Below, one piece after another: positions 42,038-51,229 of a DNA stretch of 64,000 nt. The notes under the pieces were generated by a model that did not search any database, was not told the origin of the DNA, and was given only the letters and a program-made list of their open reading frames with translations. Source of the stretch: Parabacteroides sp. PM6-13 (GTDB taxonomy: Bacteria > Bacteroidota > Bacteroidia > Bacteroidales > Tannerellaceae). The position numbers were made by a program, and so were the translations under genes. Numbering within the stretch: the first letter of the stretch is position 1; every line of letters starts with the position of its first letter. Where the stretch lies: the NCBI RefSeq assembly GCF_029892605.1, contig NZ_JARXWF010000014.1, forward strand, positions 1-64,000. Reading direction: 5' to 3'.

Positions 42038-42760
42038 ATGAAATTGATTTATGTCTTTCATAGTGGTTTTGTGATAGAGGCCACCGGTTTCTCGATCCTG
42101 ATAGATTATTATAAAGATACGGGAGTCAACCCACGTCACGGATATGTACACGATGAGCTGCTGATGCAGGAAAAACCGTTGTATATCCTCTCGTCGCATG
42201 CGCACCCGGATCATTTCAACAAAGAGATCCTTTCCTGGAAAGAGAGAAAGAACAATATAACCTATATCTTCTCGCGCGACATACTGCACCACGGAAAGGC
42301 GGCCGAAGAGGAGGCTGTCTATCTATTGAAAGGCGAATCGCATGAAGACGAGCAGTTGACTATTAAGGCTTTCGGTTCGACAGACGCGGGCGTCTCGTTC
42401 CTGATTCGTGCCGAAGGGAAAACGATCTTTCACGCGGGAGACCTGAACAACTGGCATTGGAAGGCGGAGTCGACACCCGAAGAGATAGCCGTGATGGAAT
42501 ACGACTACCTGAACGAAGTGGCGCTTTTGCGACAAACAACGACGCGCCTCGACCTGGCGATGTTCCCGGTAGACCCGCGCTTGGGCAATGACTACGCCCT
42601 GGGCGCGGAGCAATTTATCGACCGGATCGAGGTTGGCCTGTTTGCTCCCATGCATTTCGCGGAGTCCTACCAGGCGCTTCCGGCTTTTTGTCAGTATGCC
42701 CGCGAAAGGAATACTCCCTGCATATGCTGGAAAGAGAAAGGAGAATCTATTGAATTTTAA
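42038..42760 (+). CDS. MBL-fold metal-dependent hydrolase
   Basis: The 240-residue protein of the metallo-beta-lactamase superfamily (UlaG-like group) carries the metal motif SSHAHPDHF near 49-57 (HxHxDH), FHAGDLNNWHWK near 133-144 and a later FAPMHFAES near 201-209. These supply the His/Asp ligands for one or two metal ions. The start at ATG 42,038 is supported by a TATATTTG box directly in front; the longer open frame from 41,552 overlaps the Acg gene and is not coding. Substrate unknown. It precedes the glyoxalase-like gene by 20 bp. Confidence 0.88.
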   Translation: MKLIYVFHSGFVIEATGFSILIDYYKDTGVNPRHGYVHDELLMQEKPLYILSSHAHPDHFNKEILSWKERKNNITYIFSRDILHHGKAAEEEAVYLLKGESHEDEQLTIKAFGSTDAGVSFLIRAEGKTIFHAGDLNNWHWKAESTPEEIAVMEYDYLNEVALLRQTTTRLDLAMFPVDPRLGNDYALGAEQFIDRIEVGLFAPMHFAESYQALPAFCQYARERNTPCICWKEKGESIEF

Positions 42761-42779
42761 TTAGTAAAGATAAAAAACT

Positions 42780-43157
42780 ATGGAGATTAAAGCACGTTTT
42801 GATCATTTCAACATCAATGTGATCGATCTGGAGAAAAGCATCGCTTTCTATCAAAAAGCGTTAGGGCTAAGTGAGCATCACCGGAAAGTAGCGGATGACG
42901 GTTCGTTTATCCTGGTCTATATGGGCGACGCGCAAACAGGCTTTCTGTTGGAGCTAACCTGGCTAAGAGACCGCAACGAGCCCTATGAATTGGGCGATAA
43001 CGAGAGTCACCTCTGTTTTCGTGTCGACGGCGATTACGACAAGATCCGCGCATTCCACAAGGATAACGGCTGGGTATGTTTCGAGAATCACGCCATGGGG
43101 CTCTACTTTATCAACGACCCGGATGATTATTGGATAGAGGTACTCCCCTCTCGTTGA
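42780..43157 (+). CDS. VOC family protein, glyoxalase I-like
   Basis: The 125-residue protein has one vicinal-oxygen-chelate fold. It shows FDHFNINVIDLEKSIAFYQK near 7-26 (first metal His), a Glu in LLELTWLRDR near 57-66, SHLCFRVDG near 76-84 (second His), and DPDDYWIEVLPSR at the end (final Glu). This is the ligand order of lactoylglutathione lyase and methylmalonyl-CoA epimerase. The role in methylglyoxal detoxification is plausible but unproven. It follows the MBL-fold hydrolase gene, an enzyme class that includes glyoxalase II, so the pair could act together (inference). Confidence 0.85.
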   Translation: MEIKARFDHFNINVIDLEKSIAFYQKALGLSEHHRKVADDGSFILVYMGDAQTGFLLELTWLRDRNEPYELGDNESHLCFRVDGDYDKIRAFHKDNGWVCFENHAMGLYFINDPDDYWIEVLPSR

Positions 43158-43199
43158 TGTTTTTCATAAAATATATTATTCACCTAAATAAAAACAACC

Positions 43200-44174
43200 A
43201 TGGAAAAGACGTATGTGATAGGCATAGATATTGGTGGTACCAATACCGTTTTTGGCGTAGTAGACGCCAGAGGAACCATCCTGTATAGCGGATCAATCAA
43301 AACAGGCAAGCACCTGGATGTGAATGACTACATCACGGAACTGGCACAGGGTCTCAATATTGTGATCGACCAAGTAGGCGGAAAGGATAAGATTAAGGGG
43401 ATCGGCGTAGGAGCACCTAACGGTAACTATTTCAGCGGATGCATTGAATTCGCCCCCAACCTGCCATGGAAAGGAACCATTCCTTTGGCGCAACTGATCA
43501 GCGACGCGTTGGGCGGGATCCCTGTGACATTGACCAACGACGCGAACGCGGCAGCCATTGGCGAAATGACCTACGGGGCAGCTCGTGGCATGAAAGACTT
43601 TATCGTGATCACCTTAGGCACCGGCGTGGGCAGTGGCATTGTGATTGGTGGCAACCTGGTGTATGGACACGACGGCTTTGCCGGCGAATTGGGCCATATG
43701 ATTGTGCGCCGTCATAACGGACGTCTATGTGGTTGCGGACGCCAAGGTTGTTTGGAGACCTATACCTCGGCCACCGGCGTGGCACGTACCGCGCGCGAAT
43801 ACCTGGAGATCCGGAACGATGAAAGTATCCTGCGCGAACTGGATCCGGACGAGATCACCTCGAAAGATGTGTTCGATGCCGCAATGAAGGGCGACACAAT
43901 TGCGTTGGACATCTTCAAATCGACCGGACAGATGCTGGGTGAAGCCTTTGCGGACTTCATTGCCTTCTCCAGTCCGGAAGCTATCATCCTCTTTGGTGGA
44001 TTGACAAAAGCGGGCGACCTGATCATGAATCCGATTCGGGAAGCGATGGAAAAGAATGTATTGAAGGTATTCTCAGGCAAGACAAAATTATTGTTCTCTC
44101 AACTGAAAGAGAGTGATGCCGCTGTGCTTGGCGCCAGCGCGTTAGGCTGGGAAACAAAAGGGGTGGACGCATGA
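43200..44174 (+). CDS. glk: ROK family sugar kinase, glucokinase-like
   Basis: The 324-residue kinase has the N-terminal ATP-binding motif VIGIDIGGTNTVFGVVD (6-22), catalytic Asp in TLTNDANAAAIGE near 110-122, a second phosphate loop ITLGTGVGSGIVIGG near 139-153, and the ROK zinc site HMIVRRHNGRLCGCGRQGCLE near 166-186 (three Cys and a His). This is a complete ROK glucokinase architecture. It should phosphorylate glucose (or N-acetylated sugars) in the cytoplasm. It overlaps the Nudix gene by ATGA. Confidence 0.92.
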   Translation: MEKTYVIGIDIGGTNTVFGVVDARGTILYSGSIKTGKHLDVNDYITELAQGLNIVIDQVGGKDKIKGIGVGAPNGNYFSGCIEFAPNLPWKGTIPLAQLISDALGGIPVTLTNDANAAAIGEMTYGAARGMKDFIVITLGTGVGSGIVIGGNLVYGHDGFAGELGHMIVRRHNGRLCGCGRQGCLETYTSATGVARTAREYLEIRNDESILRELDPDEITSKDVFDAAMKGDTIALDIFKSTGQMLGEAFADFIAFSSPEAIILFGGLTKAGDLIMNPIREAMEKNVLKVFSGKTKLLFSQLKESDAAVLGASALGWETKGVDA

Positions 44175-44704
44175 GTCATCCCTTAGACCTTTTCGCTTAT
44201 TGCCCGAAATGCGGGAGCGAAGGGTTTGCAGTGCGCAATGAGAAATCAAAAAGCTGCGGATCGTGTGGGTATATCTATTATATCAACCCGTCCGCGGCTG
44301 TTGCCTGTTTTATCCGCAACCGAAAGGGAGAATACCTCATCGTGCGTCGCGGGAAAGAGCCCGCCAAAGGCACCCTGGACCTACCCGGAGGATTCACCGA
44401 CCTCAACGAGACTGCGGAAGAGGCCGCCCGTCGGGAGGTAAAAGAGGAGACCAACCTGGATGTATCGGCCTGCCGATACCTTTTTTCTTTGCCGAATGAT
44501 TATTTATATTCCGGCCTGACAGTGCCGACGATGGATCTTTTCTTCGAATGCGAAGTGGATACATACGAAACTGCCGCGCCAAATGATGACGCGGCAGAGA
44601 TTCTTATTCTTCGACCGGAAGAGATCCATCCGGAGGACTTCGGGCTGACTTCCATCAGGGAGGCCGTCAGGAGAATGTTGACTTCTAAGGAGCGAAGCGA
44701 CTGA
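44171..44704 (+). CDS. Nudix hydrolase with zinc ribbon
   Basis: The 177-residue protein starts with a zinc ribbon (YCPKCGSEGFAV near 10, SCGSCGYIYY near 28) and contains a full Nudix box GGFTDLNETAEEAARREVKEET near 76-97 (shown in part: REVKEET). The zinc ribbon plus Nudix arrangement is that of NADH pyrophosphatase NudC and related ADP-ribose hydrolases. It probably cleaves a nucleoside diphosphate derivative. Translational coupling (ATGA) to the ROK kinase suggests a shared operon. A hairpin without T-run lies between its end and argS. Confidence 0.9.
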   Translation: MSHPLDLFAYCPKCGSEGFAVRNEKSKSCGSCGYIYYINPSAAVACFIRNRKGEYLIVRRGKEPAKGTLDLPGGFTDLNETAEEAARREVKEETNLDVSACRYLFSLPNDYLYSGLTVPTMDLFFECEVDTYETAAPNDDAAEILILRPEEIHPEDFGLTSIREAVRRMLTSKERSD

Positions 44705-44730
44705 TAACTTCTTTGACTTCTTTAACTACC

Positions 44731-44753
44731 GCATGAGGCAGTAAGCCTCATGC
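44731..44753. terminator. Hairpin between convergent genes
   Basis: GCATGAGGC (44,731-44,739) pairs with GCCTCATGC (44,745-44,753) around AGTAA, between the Nudix gene and argS. There is no strong T-run, so efficiency is uncertain. Confidence 0.5.
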
Positions 44754-44755
44754 CA

Positions 44756-46549
44756 TTACATTCGTTCAGGCACTTCGATACCCAACAAGGCCATACCGGC
44801 CTTCACAATCTTCGCCACATTGGCCGACAGGGCCAGACGCAACGCTTTGCTTTCGGTATTCTCTTCGCGAAGGATAGAGAAGTCGTGATAGAACTGATTG
44901 TATTCTTTCACCAAGTCGTACACATAGTTGGCAATCAAGGCCGGACTGTATTCTTCGCCTGCCTGCTTCACGGTAGAGGCAAACGAGGCTATCAATTGAA
45001 TCAAGCCTTCCTCCTTCTCCGCCAACGGCGTGGTGAGTGAAAGAGTCTCCGGAATGACGATGCCTTGTTCTTCGGCTTTGCGCAATACCGAACGGATACG
45101 GGCGTAGGTGTATTGGATAAAGGCGCCGGTATTTCCGTTGAAGTCGATCGATTCTTTTGGGTTGAAGGTCATATTTTTGCGCGGATCCACCTTCAAGATA
45201 AAGTATTTCAAGGCACCCAACCCCACGATGCGGGCAATATGATCGGCCTCCTCTTTGGTCATCTCATCGAATTTCCCTAACTCCTGAGATATCTCCCGGG
45301 CGGTTTGAATCATCTCCGCCATCAGGTCGTCGGCATCAACAACGGTTCCTTCCCGGCTTTTCATCTTGCCTTCGGGCAGTTCCACCATACCGTAAGAGAA
45401 ATGAACCAGTCCTTTGCCAAAGCCATAACCCAGTTTATCGAGCAGGATGGAGAGCACCTGGAAATGGTAGTTCTGTTCGTTGCCCACCACATAGATCATC
45501 TTATCGATGGGATAGTCGTCGAAACGCAGTTTGGCGGTACCGATATCCTGCGTCATATAGACCGAAGTACCATCGGCACGCAACAAGAGTTTCTCGTCCA
45601 GGCCTTCGCCCGTCAGGTCGGCCCATACCGAACCGTCCTCACGACGGTAGAAAACACCCTCTTTTTCGCCACGAAGCACTTCACCTTTTCCTTCCAGGTA
45701 GGTTTGAGATTCGTAATAGATCTTATCGAAATCGACGCCCATCATTTTATAGGTCTCATCGAACCCGGCATAGACCCAGCTGTTCATGGTTTCCCAAAGG
45801 GCATATATCTCAGTATCTCCGGCTTCCCATTTGCGCAACATCTCACGGGCTTCGGCCATCAATGTAGAGGCTGTTTCCGCCTCTTTGGTAGTCATGCCGG
45901 AGGCTTCCAACTCTTTCAGTTCCTGTTTGTAGTGTTTGTCAAACAATACATAGAAATCGCCAATCAGGTGATCGCCTTTCTTTCCGGTCGACTCCGGCGT
46001 AGCGCCATTGCCCCATTTCTGCCAGGCCAGCATAGATTTGCAGATATGGATACCGCGATCGTTGACAATATTGGTTTTAACCACCCGGTTTCCGTTCGCT
46101 TTCAGAATTTCCGCCAAGCTGAATCCCAAAAGATTATTACGGATATGCCCCAGGTGGAGCGGTTTATTTGTATTGGGAGAAGAATACTCTACCATCACCA
46201 AAGGAGATGTTTCGGTTGCCTGCTCTATGCCGTAGGCCGACTGATTATGCACCGAGTTCAACAGTTCAATCCAGCATCCCGGAGCGATCGTCAGGTTTAG
46301 GAATCCTTTGATCACATTAAAATCGGCAATGGCCGGTTCCTTCTCCTTGAGGTATTCACCGATTTCCTGTGCCGTCAGCTCGGGCGATTTGCGCGATGCT
46401 TTCAGAAAAGGGAACACCACCAGCGTTAGATGTCCTTTGAATTCTTTTTTTGTCTTCTGAAGTTGCACCTGGCTGTCGGTAGCCTCCGTGGCGTATAATT
46501 CTTTTATTCCGGCCTTGATGGCGGCGGATATCTGTTGTTCGATCTGCAT
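44756..46549 (-). CDS. argS: Arginine-tRNA ligase
   Basis: The 597-residue class I synthetase has the ArgS signature YSSPNTNKPLHLGHIRNNLLG near 119-139 (HIGH as HLGH) and the family-specific N-terminal Add1 domain. It also has MVELPEGKMKSREGTVV near 385, where KMKSREG replaces KMSKS, and a DALR anticodon-binding C-terminus (ALRLALSANVAKIVKAGMALLGIE). It charges tRNA-Arg; a tRNA-Arg(UCU) gene is at 62,375. Complete length, single gene. Confidence 0.96.
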   Translation of the reverse strand: MQIEQQISAAIKAGIKELYATEATDSQVQLQKTKKEFKGHLTLVVFPFLKASRKSPELTAQEIGEYLKEKEPAIADFNVIKGFLNLTIAPGCWIELLNSVHNQSAYGIEQATETSPLVMVEYSSPNTNKPLHLGHIRNNLLGFSLAEILKANGNRVVKTNIVNDRGIHICKSMLAWQKWGNGATPESTGKKGDHLIGDFYVLFDKHYKQELKELEASGMTTKEAETASTLMAEAREMLRKWEAGDTEIYALWETMNSWVYAGFDETYKMMGVDFDKIYYESQTYLEGKGEVLRGEKEGVFYRREDGSVWADLTGEGLDEKLLLRADGTSVYMTQDIGTAKLRFDDYPIDKMIYVVGNEQNYHFQVLSILLDKLGYGFGKGLVHFSYGMVELPEGKMKSREGTVVDADDLMAEMIQTAREISQELGKFDEMTKEEADHIARIVGLGALKYFILKVDPRKNMTFNPKESIDFNGNTGAFIQYTYARIRSVLRKAEEQGIVIPETLSLTTPLAEKEEGLIQLIASFASTVKQAGEEYSPALIANYVYDLVKEYNQFYHDFSILREENTESKALRLALSANVAKIVKAGMALLGIEVPERM

Positions 46550-46589
46550 ATTAGTAAGATAAAGCGTTCATATTCGGTTTATTTGCGCG

Positions 46590-46597
46590 CAAAGGTA
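46590..46597 (-). promoter_or_regulatory. -7 box of argS
   Basis: TACCTTTG on the minus strand at 46,597-46,590 lies 41 bp before the argS ATG at 46,549 and is immediately adjacent to the HU gene terminator. Confidence 0.6.
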
Positions 46598-46602
46598 CAA
46601 AA

Positions 46603-46630
46603 AAAGGATACAATCTTCATTGTATCCTTT
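46603..46630 (-). terminator. Terminator of HU gene
   Basis: AAAGGATACAAT (46,603-46,614) and its complement (46,619-46,630) form a perfect 12-bp stem followed on the minus strand by a T-run. Confidence 0.9.
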
Positions 46631-46651
46631 CCATTTTCAAAGTATCTATTG

Positions 46652-46924
46652 TTACTTTACAATGTCGCTCAATTCTGAACCGGCCTTAAACTTAACTGTT
46701 TTGCGAGCAGGAATATCGATAGGCTGTTTCGTTTTCGGGTTTACACCTTTGCGTGCAGCTTTCTCAGCAACAGAGAAAGAACCAAAGCCTAAAAGAGCTA
46801 CTTTACCTCCGGCTTTCAATTCATTAGAAACTGTTTCAACAAATGCTTCTACTGCTTTCTTAGCATCTACTTTGCTTAACCCTGCTTTTTCGGATACAGC
46901 ATTGATAAATTCTGTTTTGTTCAT
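46652..46924 (-). CDS. hup: HU family DNA-binding protein
   Basis: The 90-residue protein matches HU throughout: NKTEFINAVSEKAGLSKVDA (2-21), KKAVEAFVETVSNELKAGGK, VALLGFGSFSVAEKAARKG (about 42-60) and the arm NPKTKQPIDIPARKTVKFKA with its Pro at the tip. It bends and compacts DNA as a dimer. A -7 box TACATTTG is at 46,978-46,985 on the minus strand, and a perfect terminator follows. It is a single gene and probably highly expressed. Confidence 0.96.
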   Translation of the reverse strand: MNKTEFINAVSEKAGLSKVDAKKAVEAFVETVSNELKAGGKVALLGFGSFSVAEKAARKGVNPKTKQPIDIPARKTVKFKAGSELSDIVK

Positions 46925-47112
46925 GATGGTTTGATAGTTAATATATTAAACAATATTCTGTTTTCCAAGTTGGCATCAAATGTATCATTATTTTAATATT
47001 CCACAAAAAAAATAACTCTTTTTTTTGCTCTAACTCTATGTTTTACCCGCATTTTGGTCTAAAAATATCAAATTTCTTTACCTTTGTGATCAAATCAATA
47101 TGAAATCTTAGT

Positions 47113-47832
47113 ATGGACCAACATAGTTCCGGCTTTTTAAGCAGCATTCCCCCTGTTACAAAAAATTTGATCATCATCAATTTGCTTCTCTGGCTGGCCA
47201 GCATAGCGCTGCCCCGAGTAGGGATTGACCTTGTACAGATCTTAGGTCTTCATTTCCCCGGCGCCAAGGATTTCGGCATCTGGCAAATATTCACCTATAT
47301 GTTCATGCATGATACCAGCTCCTTTTCGCATGTGCTCTTTAATATGTTTGCCGTTTATATGTTTGGACGGGTATTGGAAAACGTATGGGGTCCCAAGCGA
47401 TTCATACTCTTTTATCTGGTCACGGGTATTGGCGCGGGGCTTGTGCAGGAATTGGTCTGGTTCATCAATCTGCGCGATGTCGTGTTCAGTGGTCAGGAGA
47501 TAATCAACCTGAACGGAGTGCGTCTGATAGCAAAAGCCGATTTTCTGAACCTCTTCGTGACCATTGGGGCTTCCGGTTCCGTCTTCGGTATTTTGTTAGC
47601 GTTTGGGATGCTATTCCCCAACATTCCTCTATATATTATGTTTGTCCCTATACCCATCAAGGCAAAATGGTTTGTTATCGGGTATGGTGTGATTGAACTG
47701 TTCCTCGGCATTGCCAACTTCGGTGGCGACAATGTGGCTCACTTCGCTCATTTAGGCGGTATGATATTCGGTTTCTTTATGATTCGTTACTGGAAAAAGA
47801 AAGATCAACAAAATGGACGATATTTTTACTAA
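47113..47832 (+). CDS. Rhomboid family intramembrane protease, first
   Basis: The 239-residue protein has six predicted membrane segments and both rhomboid active-site elements: Ser in TIGASGSVFGILLAFG near 149-164 and His in AHFAHLGGMIFGFFM near 206-220. IFTYMFMHDTSSFSHVLFNM near 55-74 carries the (H)xxxxHxxxN pattern. It should cleave membrane proteins within or near the membrane. The C-terminus overlaps the next rhomboid gene by 20 bp. TACCTTTG at 47,089-47,096 is the probable -7 box, 16 bp before the ATG. Confidence 0.92.
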   Translation: MDQHSSGFLSSIPPVTKNLIIINLLLWLASIALPRVGIDLVQILGLHFPGAKDFGIWQIFTYMFMHDTSSFSHVLFNMFAVYMFGRVLENVWGPKRFILFYLVTGIGAGLVQELVWFINLRDVVFSGQEIINLNGVRLIAKADFLNLFVTIGASGSVFGILLAFGMLFPNIPLYIMFVPIPIKAKWFVIGYGVIELFLGIANFGGDNVAHFAHLGGMIFGFFMIRYWKKKDQQNGRYFY

Positions 47833-48691
47833 AATGAAACAGATGTTTCGTTCGGGTAATATCCTGATGAAACTGATTTATATCAATGTTGGCCTTTTCC
47901 TGGTGATCCGCCTGGCCGTTATCTTTTTTATGCTGTTCAATATCGATGGTACTATCCTGTTGAACTACCTGCAGATGCCCTCGTCTTTTGCGCTTTTACT
48001 GGTCAGACCTTGGACACTGTTCACCTATATGTTCACCCATTACGACTTTCTGCATATTCTGTTCAATATGCTGTGGCTCTATTGGTTTGGGGTGATCTTC
48101 CTGCAGTTCTTCAACGAACGGCAGCTGGGCGGCATGTATGTCTTGGGCGGCATAGCGGGAGCTTTGTTCTTCCTGTTGGCATACAATATATTCCCCTATT
48201 TCCGCCCGATGGCAAACAACAGCTTTCTGATGGGAGCCTCCGCCTCGGTGATGGCGATTGTATTTGCCGTGTCGTTCTATCGCAAAGAGTATGAAATAAA
48301 TCTATTATTAATCGGTCGTGTCAAACTGATCTGGTTGGCGCTCTTCTCACTTATCCTCGACCTATTAGCTATTACCTCGACCAATGCCGGAGGACATATC
48401 GCACATATCGGTGGTGCCCTCTTGGGGATATTATTCGCCTCTCAATACGCGAAAGGGAAAGACATGACCGCGCCCATTAATCGATTGATAGACTGGTTTG
48501 CCAACCTGGGAAAACGAAAGCCCAAAATGACAGTGACCTACAAACGTACCGAATCCAAATACGACTATAACGCGCGTAAGAATCAAGAATCGAATGAGCT
48601 CGATGCGATCCTCGACAAACTGAAACGCTCCGGCTATGAAAGTCTTTCGGCTGATGAAAAAAAGAAATTGTTTGATGCCAGTAAGAAATAG
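47813..48691 (+). CDS. Rhomboid family intramembrane protease, second
   Basis: The 292-residue protein has six predicted membrane helices and the rhomboid motifs MFTHYDFLHILFNMLWLYWFG near 67, SFLMGASASVMAIVFAVSF near 140 (GASAS, with the catalytic Ser) and GGHIAHIGGALLGILFA near 193 (His). After the last helix a charged cytoplasmic tail of about 85 residues follows, absent from the first rhomboid. It overlaps the first rhomboid gene and precedes the endonuclease/phosphatase gene by 3 bp, forming a three-gene run. Confidence 0.92.
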   Translation: MDDIFTKMKQMFRSGNILMKLIYINVGLFLVIRLAVIFFMLFNIDGTILLNYLQMPSSFALLLVRPWTLFTYMFTHYDFLHILFNMLWLYWFGVIFLQFFNERQLGGMYVLGGIAGALFFLLAYNIFPYFRPMANNSFLMGASASVMAIVFAVSFYRKEYEINLLLIGRVKLIWLALFSLILDLLAITSTNAGGHIAHIGGALLGILFASQYAKGKDMTAPINRLIDWFANLGKRKPKMTVTYKRTESKYDYNARKNQESNELDAILDKLKRSGYESLSADEKKKLFDASKK

Positions 48692-48694
48692 CGT

Positions 48695-49795
48695 ATGAAA
48701 TCCCTTCGCATCCTGCTTCGCTTCTTGTTTATGGCGGCGAATATCCTCTTTTTGGTCTTATTTATGCTCGCCGCCTTTTCCGATAAGGTATCGCCGGAGA
48801 AGAGCCTATTTATGGCCTACCTGGGCTTAGGGTTTCCTATCTTGTTTGTATTAAATTTCTTTTATGCGCTCTATTGGCTCTTCACACGCGATTGGAAGCC
48901 GCTTCTTATGACGCTAATCTGCTTCCTGATCTGCTGGGGACCTATCACCCGCTATTTCCCTTTTCATAACAAAACGAATATCCCTCAGGAAAATACGATC
49001 AAGGTGCTTTCCTATAACGTGATGAACTTCGCCGGCAAACCGCATACCGCCCAATCGCCCAATCGCATCATCGAATACATTGCCCAATCGGATGCCGACA
49101 TCGTGTGCCTGCAGGAATATAATGTAGCCACCTCCGGCAAAAACAACCTGACAAAAGAGGCGATCCAGAAAGCCCTGGCGATGTATCCCTACCGGGCAGT
49201 GGTCGCCTTCAACAAAAAGCGCCCGAACATCGGCAATGCCCTGTATTCCAAATACCCCATCCGCCAATCGCGCCTGATCGATTACGAGAGCGACTACAAT
49301 GGTTCTGCCTATCATGAGTTAGAGGTAAACGGGAAAAAGATGGTGGTGATCAACAACCACCTGGAATCGTTTAAGCTTACGCAAAAGGATAAATCGCAAT
49401 ATTCGGGTCTGATCAAATCATTCGACACAGAGAAACTGAATGAGATCCGCGGCACCATCTCCCGCAAGCTGGGACCGGCCTTCCTGCAGCGTGCCCAACA
49501 GGCACGAAAAATAGCCGAAGAGATCAACAAAGCCGAAGCCGATTATATCCTGGTCTGCGGCGATTTCAACGACACGCCCCTGTCGTATGCCCACCGAATC
49601 ATCCAAGGTGATTTAACGGATGCTTTCGTTGCCTCCGGACGTGGCATGGGAAGCACCTACAACCAGAATTTTTTCATTTTCCGGATCGATAATATCCTCC
49701 ACTCTTCTAATGCGACCTCTTATAACTGCACGGTCGATCATGTCAAATATTCCGATCATTACCCGATGTGGTGCTACCTGGAGTTAGGTGAGTGA
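48695..49795 (+). CDS. Membrane-bound endonuclease/exonuclease/phosphatase protein
   Basis: The 366-residue protein starts with three membrane segments (about 6-27, 35-61 and 67-83). Its soluble EEP domain follows: IKVLSYNVMNFAG near 102-114 (Asn), ADIVCLQEYNVA near 133-144 (Glu), DYILVCGDFNDTPLSYAH near 286-303 (DxN) and CTVDHVKYSDHYPM near 350-363 (SDH). This is the complete active site of Mg-dependent phosphodiesterases. The substrate could be a nucleic acid or a phospholipid headgroup. It closes the rhomboid run and overlaps the convergent ThiF-like gene by 12 bp. Confidence 0.88.
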   Translation: MKSLRILLRFLFMAANILFLVLFMLAAFSDKVSPEKSLFMAYLGLGFPILFVLNFFYALYWLFTRDWKPLLMTLICFLICWGPITRYFPFHNKTNIPQENTIKVLSYNVMNFAGKPHTAQSPNRIIEYIAQSDADIVCLQEYNVATSGKNNLTKEAIQKALAMYPYRAVVAFNKKRPNIGNALYSKYPIRQSRLIDYESDYNGSAYHELEVNGKKMVVINNHLESFKLTQKDKSQYSGLIKSFDTEKLNEIRGTISRKLGPAFLQRAQQARKIAEEINKAEADYILVCGDFNDTPLSYAHRIIQGDLTDAFVASGRGMGSTYNQNFFIFRIDNILHSSNATSYNCTVDHVKYSDHYPMWCYLELGE

Positions 49796-51229
49796 TTTCT
49801 TCCGGAAGATCCTTTTTATAATTCGATTTAGTATTTTATTGGCCCACGAGTCGCGATAACGACGAAGACCCTTGCCGGTTCGCACGTCGAACACCTGCTG
49901 GCGACCAGCGAAGCGAGCCGTCGGATCCCCGTATTGTTCGACCAGAAAACGGGCCGCGTTACGGGCCGCGATCACGCCCGAAGCTCCTGCCACCTCACCC
50001 GTTTGCGGAACGGAGCGAAACGGATTCCCATCCTGCTGTTTCAGAAACTTAAACGCCACAGGCTCCGCCAAGGTGTTGGTGATGCCACTCGCCAGCATAG
50101 CGGTCTGCATAAAAGTCTCCGGACTCGGATCGGCAAAAGCCTTCGCTACCTCTTTATCACTCAGACCATACAACAGCCTGACCCGCCGCTGCTTATCGCC
50201 CGGGCTGTTAAAACCGTTGATTCCGCGAGAGCCCACATCCGCCAACTGAATCGTAGGAATATCCCGATCGCGCGCCTTCTCAAGCAAGAGGCGCTTCGTA
50301 GGGAAATGATCGATAGCTTCTATCAGTATCGATGTGCGCGGCGTGGTCAACCCCTTCTCCGGATCCGGTTCACCCAACAGAAAGGCATCCAGATTCTCCT
50401 CGGTAATGCCCTCCGGATAGATATGAATAAGCTGAAAAGGATCCTGTCCATGAATGCTTCGCGCCAAGGCAATAGCTTTGGAAACCTCCCGATGGGTATC
50501 GGGATCTTCCAACAAATCGAACACCGTGTATTGGGTTCGGTTCAGGTTGCTGGCATTAGGGCCTTTGGGATCCGCCAATGTCAAAAGATAAGGCTTGATC
50601 AGCCGGGTAGCGAAAAGAGCCGCTTGCGAGGCCACACTGGCCCCGGCTACGGTTATATGTTGATGGTTAAATATAGAGAGACGAGTCTGATACCAGTCGT
50701 AGGTTAGTTTCCGGTTGTTGATTAAATGTCCGTTACTCAACGTAATCGCCAATTTCCAAATGGGCATAGCGGGCAGCTTCACCAAAACACGCGGACGAAA
50801 ACGCCCTCTCCCCTCGCCCACTTCATCAAAATAGAGCACTTCCACGCCATAAGGCTGAGCCTCCTGCCGGTATAACGCGTACTCTTCGTGAATGTATTGA
50901 TTGACCGGATCCTCCTCCTTGTCTTTCAACGACTCAATCAGCTTTTGGAAGGTTTGTTCGACAATATTCGTGCGGTATAACGCGGCAGCAATCACATAGT
51001 CTTCACCCGATTCATCCTGCAGGCGAATCATCTCCTGCCCATTCGTTTCATCTGCAAAGCGGCTAATGCGTCCATCGCTCCACCCCGTGGAAGCGATGAT
51101 GACCGGACGCCCGGGATAAAACGTCCGGTGGTGTTTTCGTTCTTGCAAGAAGCGACTTAAGCTCCATACGCCGCCATCGCATATTGTTTCCCACCAACTT
51201 TGGGCATGTGTACTCTCTTTTGTTTGCAT
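49784..51229 (-). CDS. ThiF/E1-like adenylyltransferase family protein
   Basis: The 481-residue protein has an E1-like Rossmann domain from about 185: HITVAGASVASQAALFATRL (nucleotide loop, degenerate GxGxxG), LLTLADPKGPNASNLNRTQY near 221-240 with the NLNR motif, and a later SILIEAIDHFPTKRLLLEKA. No catalytic Cys motif is evident, so it may adenylate without forming a thioester. The N-terminal 170 residues lack known motifs. It overlaps the preceding GNAT-like gene by 73 bp. Related proteins elsewhere are fused to an Acg-type nitroreductase (Rv1355c-like), and such a gene lies about 8 kb away. Confidence 0.72.
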   Translation of the reverse strand: MQTKESTHAQSWWETICDGGVWSLSRFLQERKHHRTFYPGRPVIIASTGWSDGRISRFADETNGQEMIRLQDESGEDYVIAAALYRTNIVEQTFQKLIESLKDKEEDPVNQYIHEEYALYRQEAQPYGVEVLYFDEVGEGRGRFRPRVLVKLPAMPIWKLAITLSNGHLINNRKLTYDWYQTRLSIFNHQHITVAGASVASQAALFATRLIKPYLLTLADPKGPNASNLNRTQYTVFDLLEDPDTHREVSKAIALARSIHGQDPFQLIHIYPEGITEENLDAFLLGEPDPEKGLTTPRTSILIEAIDHFPTKRLLLEKARDRDIPTIQLADVGSRGINGFNSPGDKQRRVRLLYGLSDKEVAKAFADPSPETFMQTAMLASGITNTLAEPVAFKFLKQQDGNPFRSVPQTGEVAGASGVIAARNAARFLVEQYGDPTARFAGRQQVFDVRTGKGLRRYRDSWANKILNRIIKRIFRKKSLT

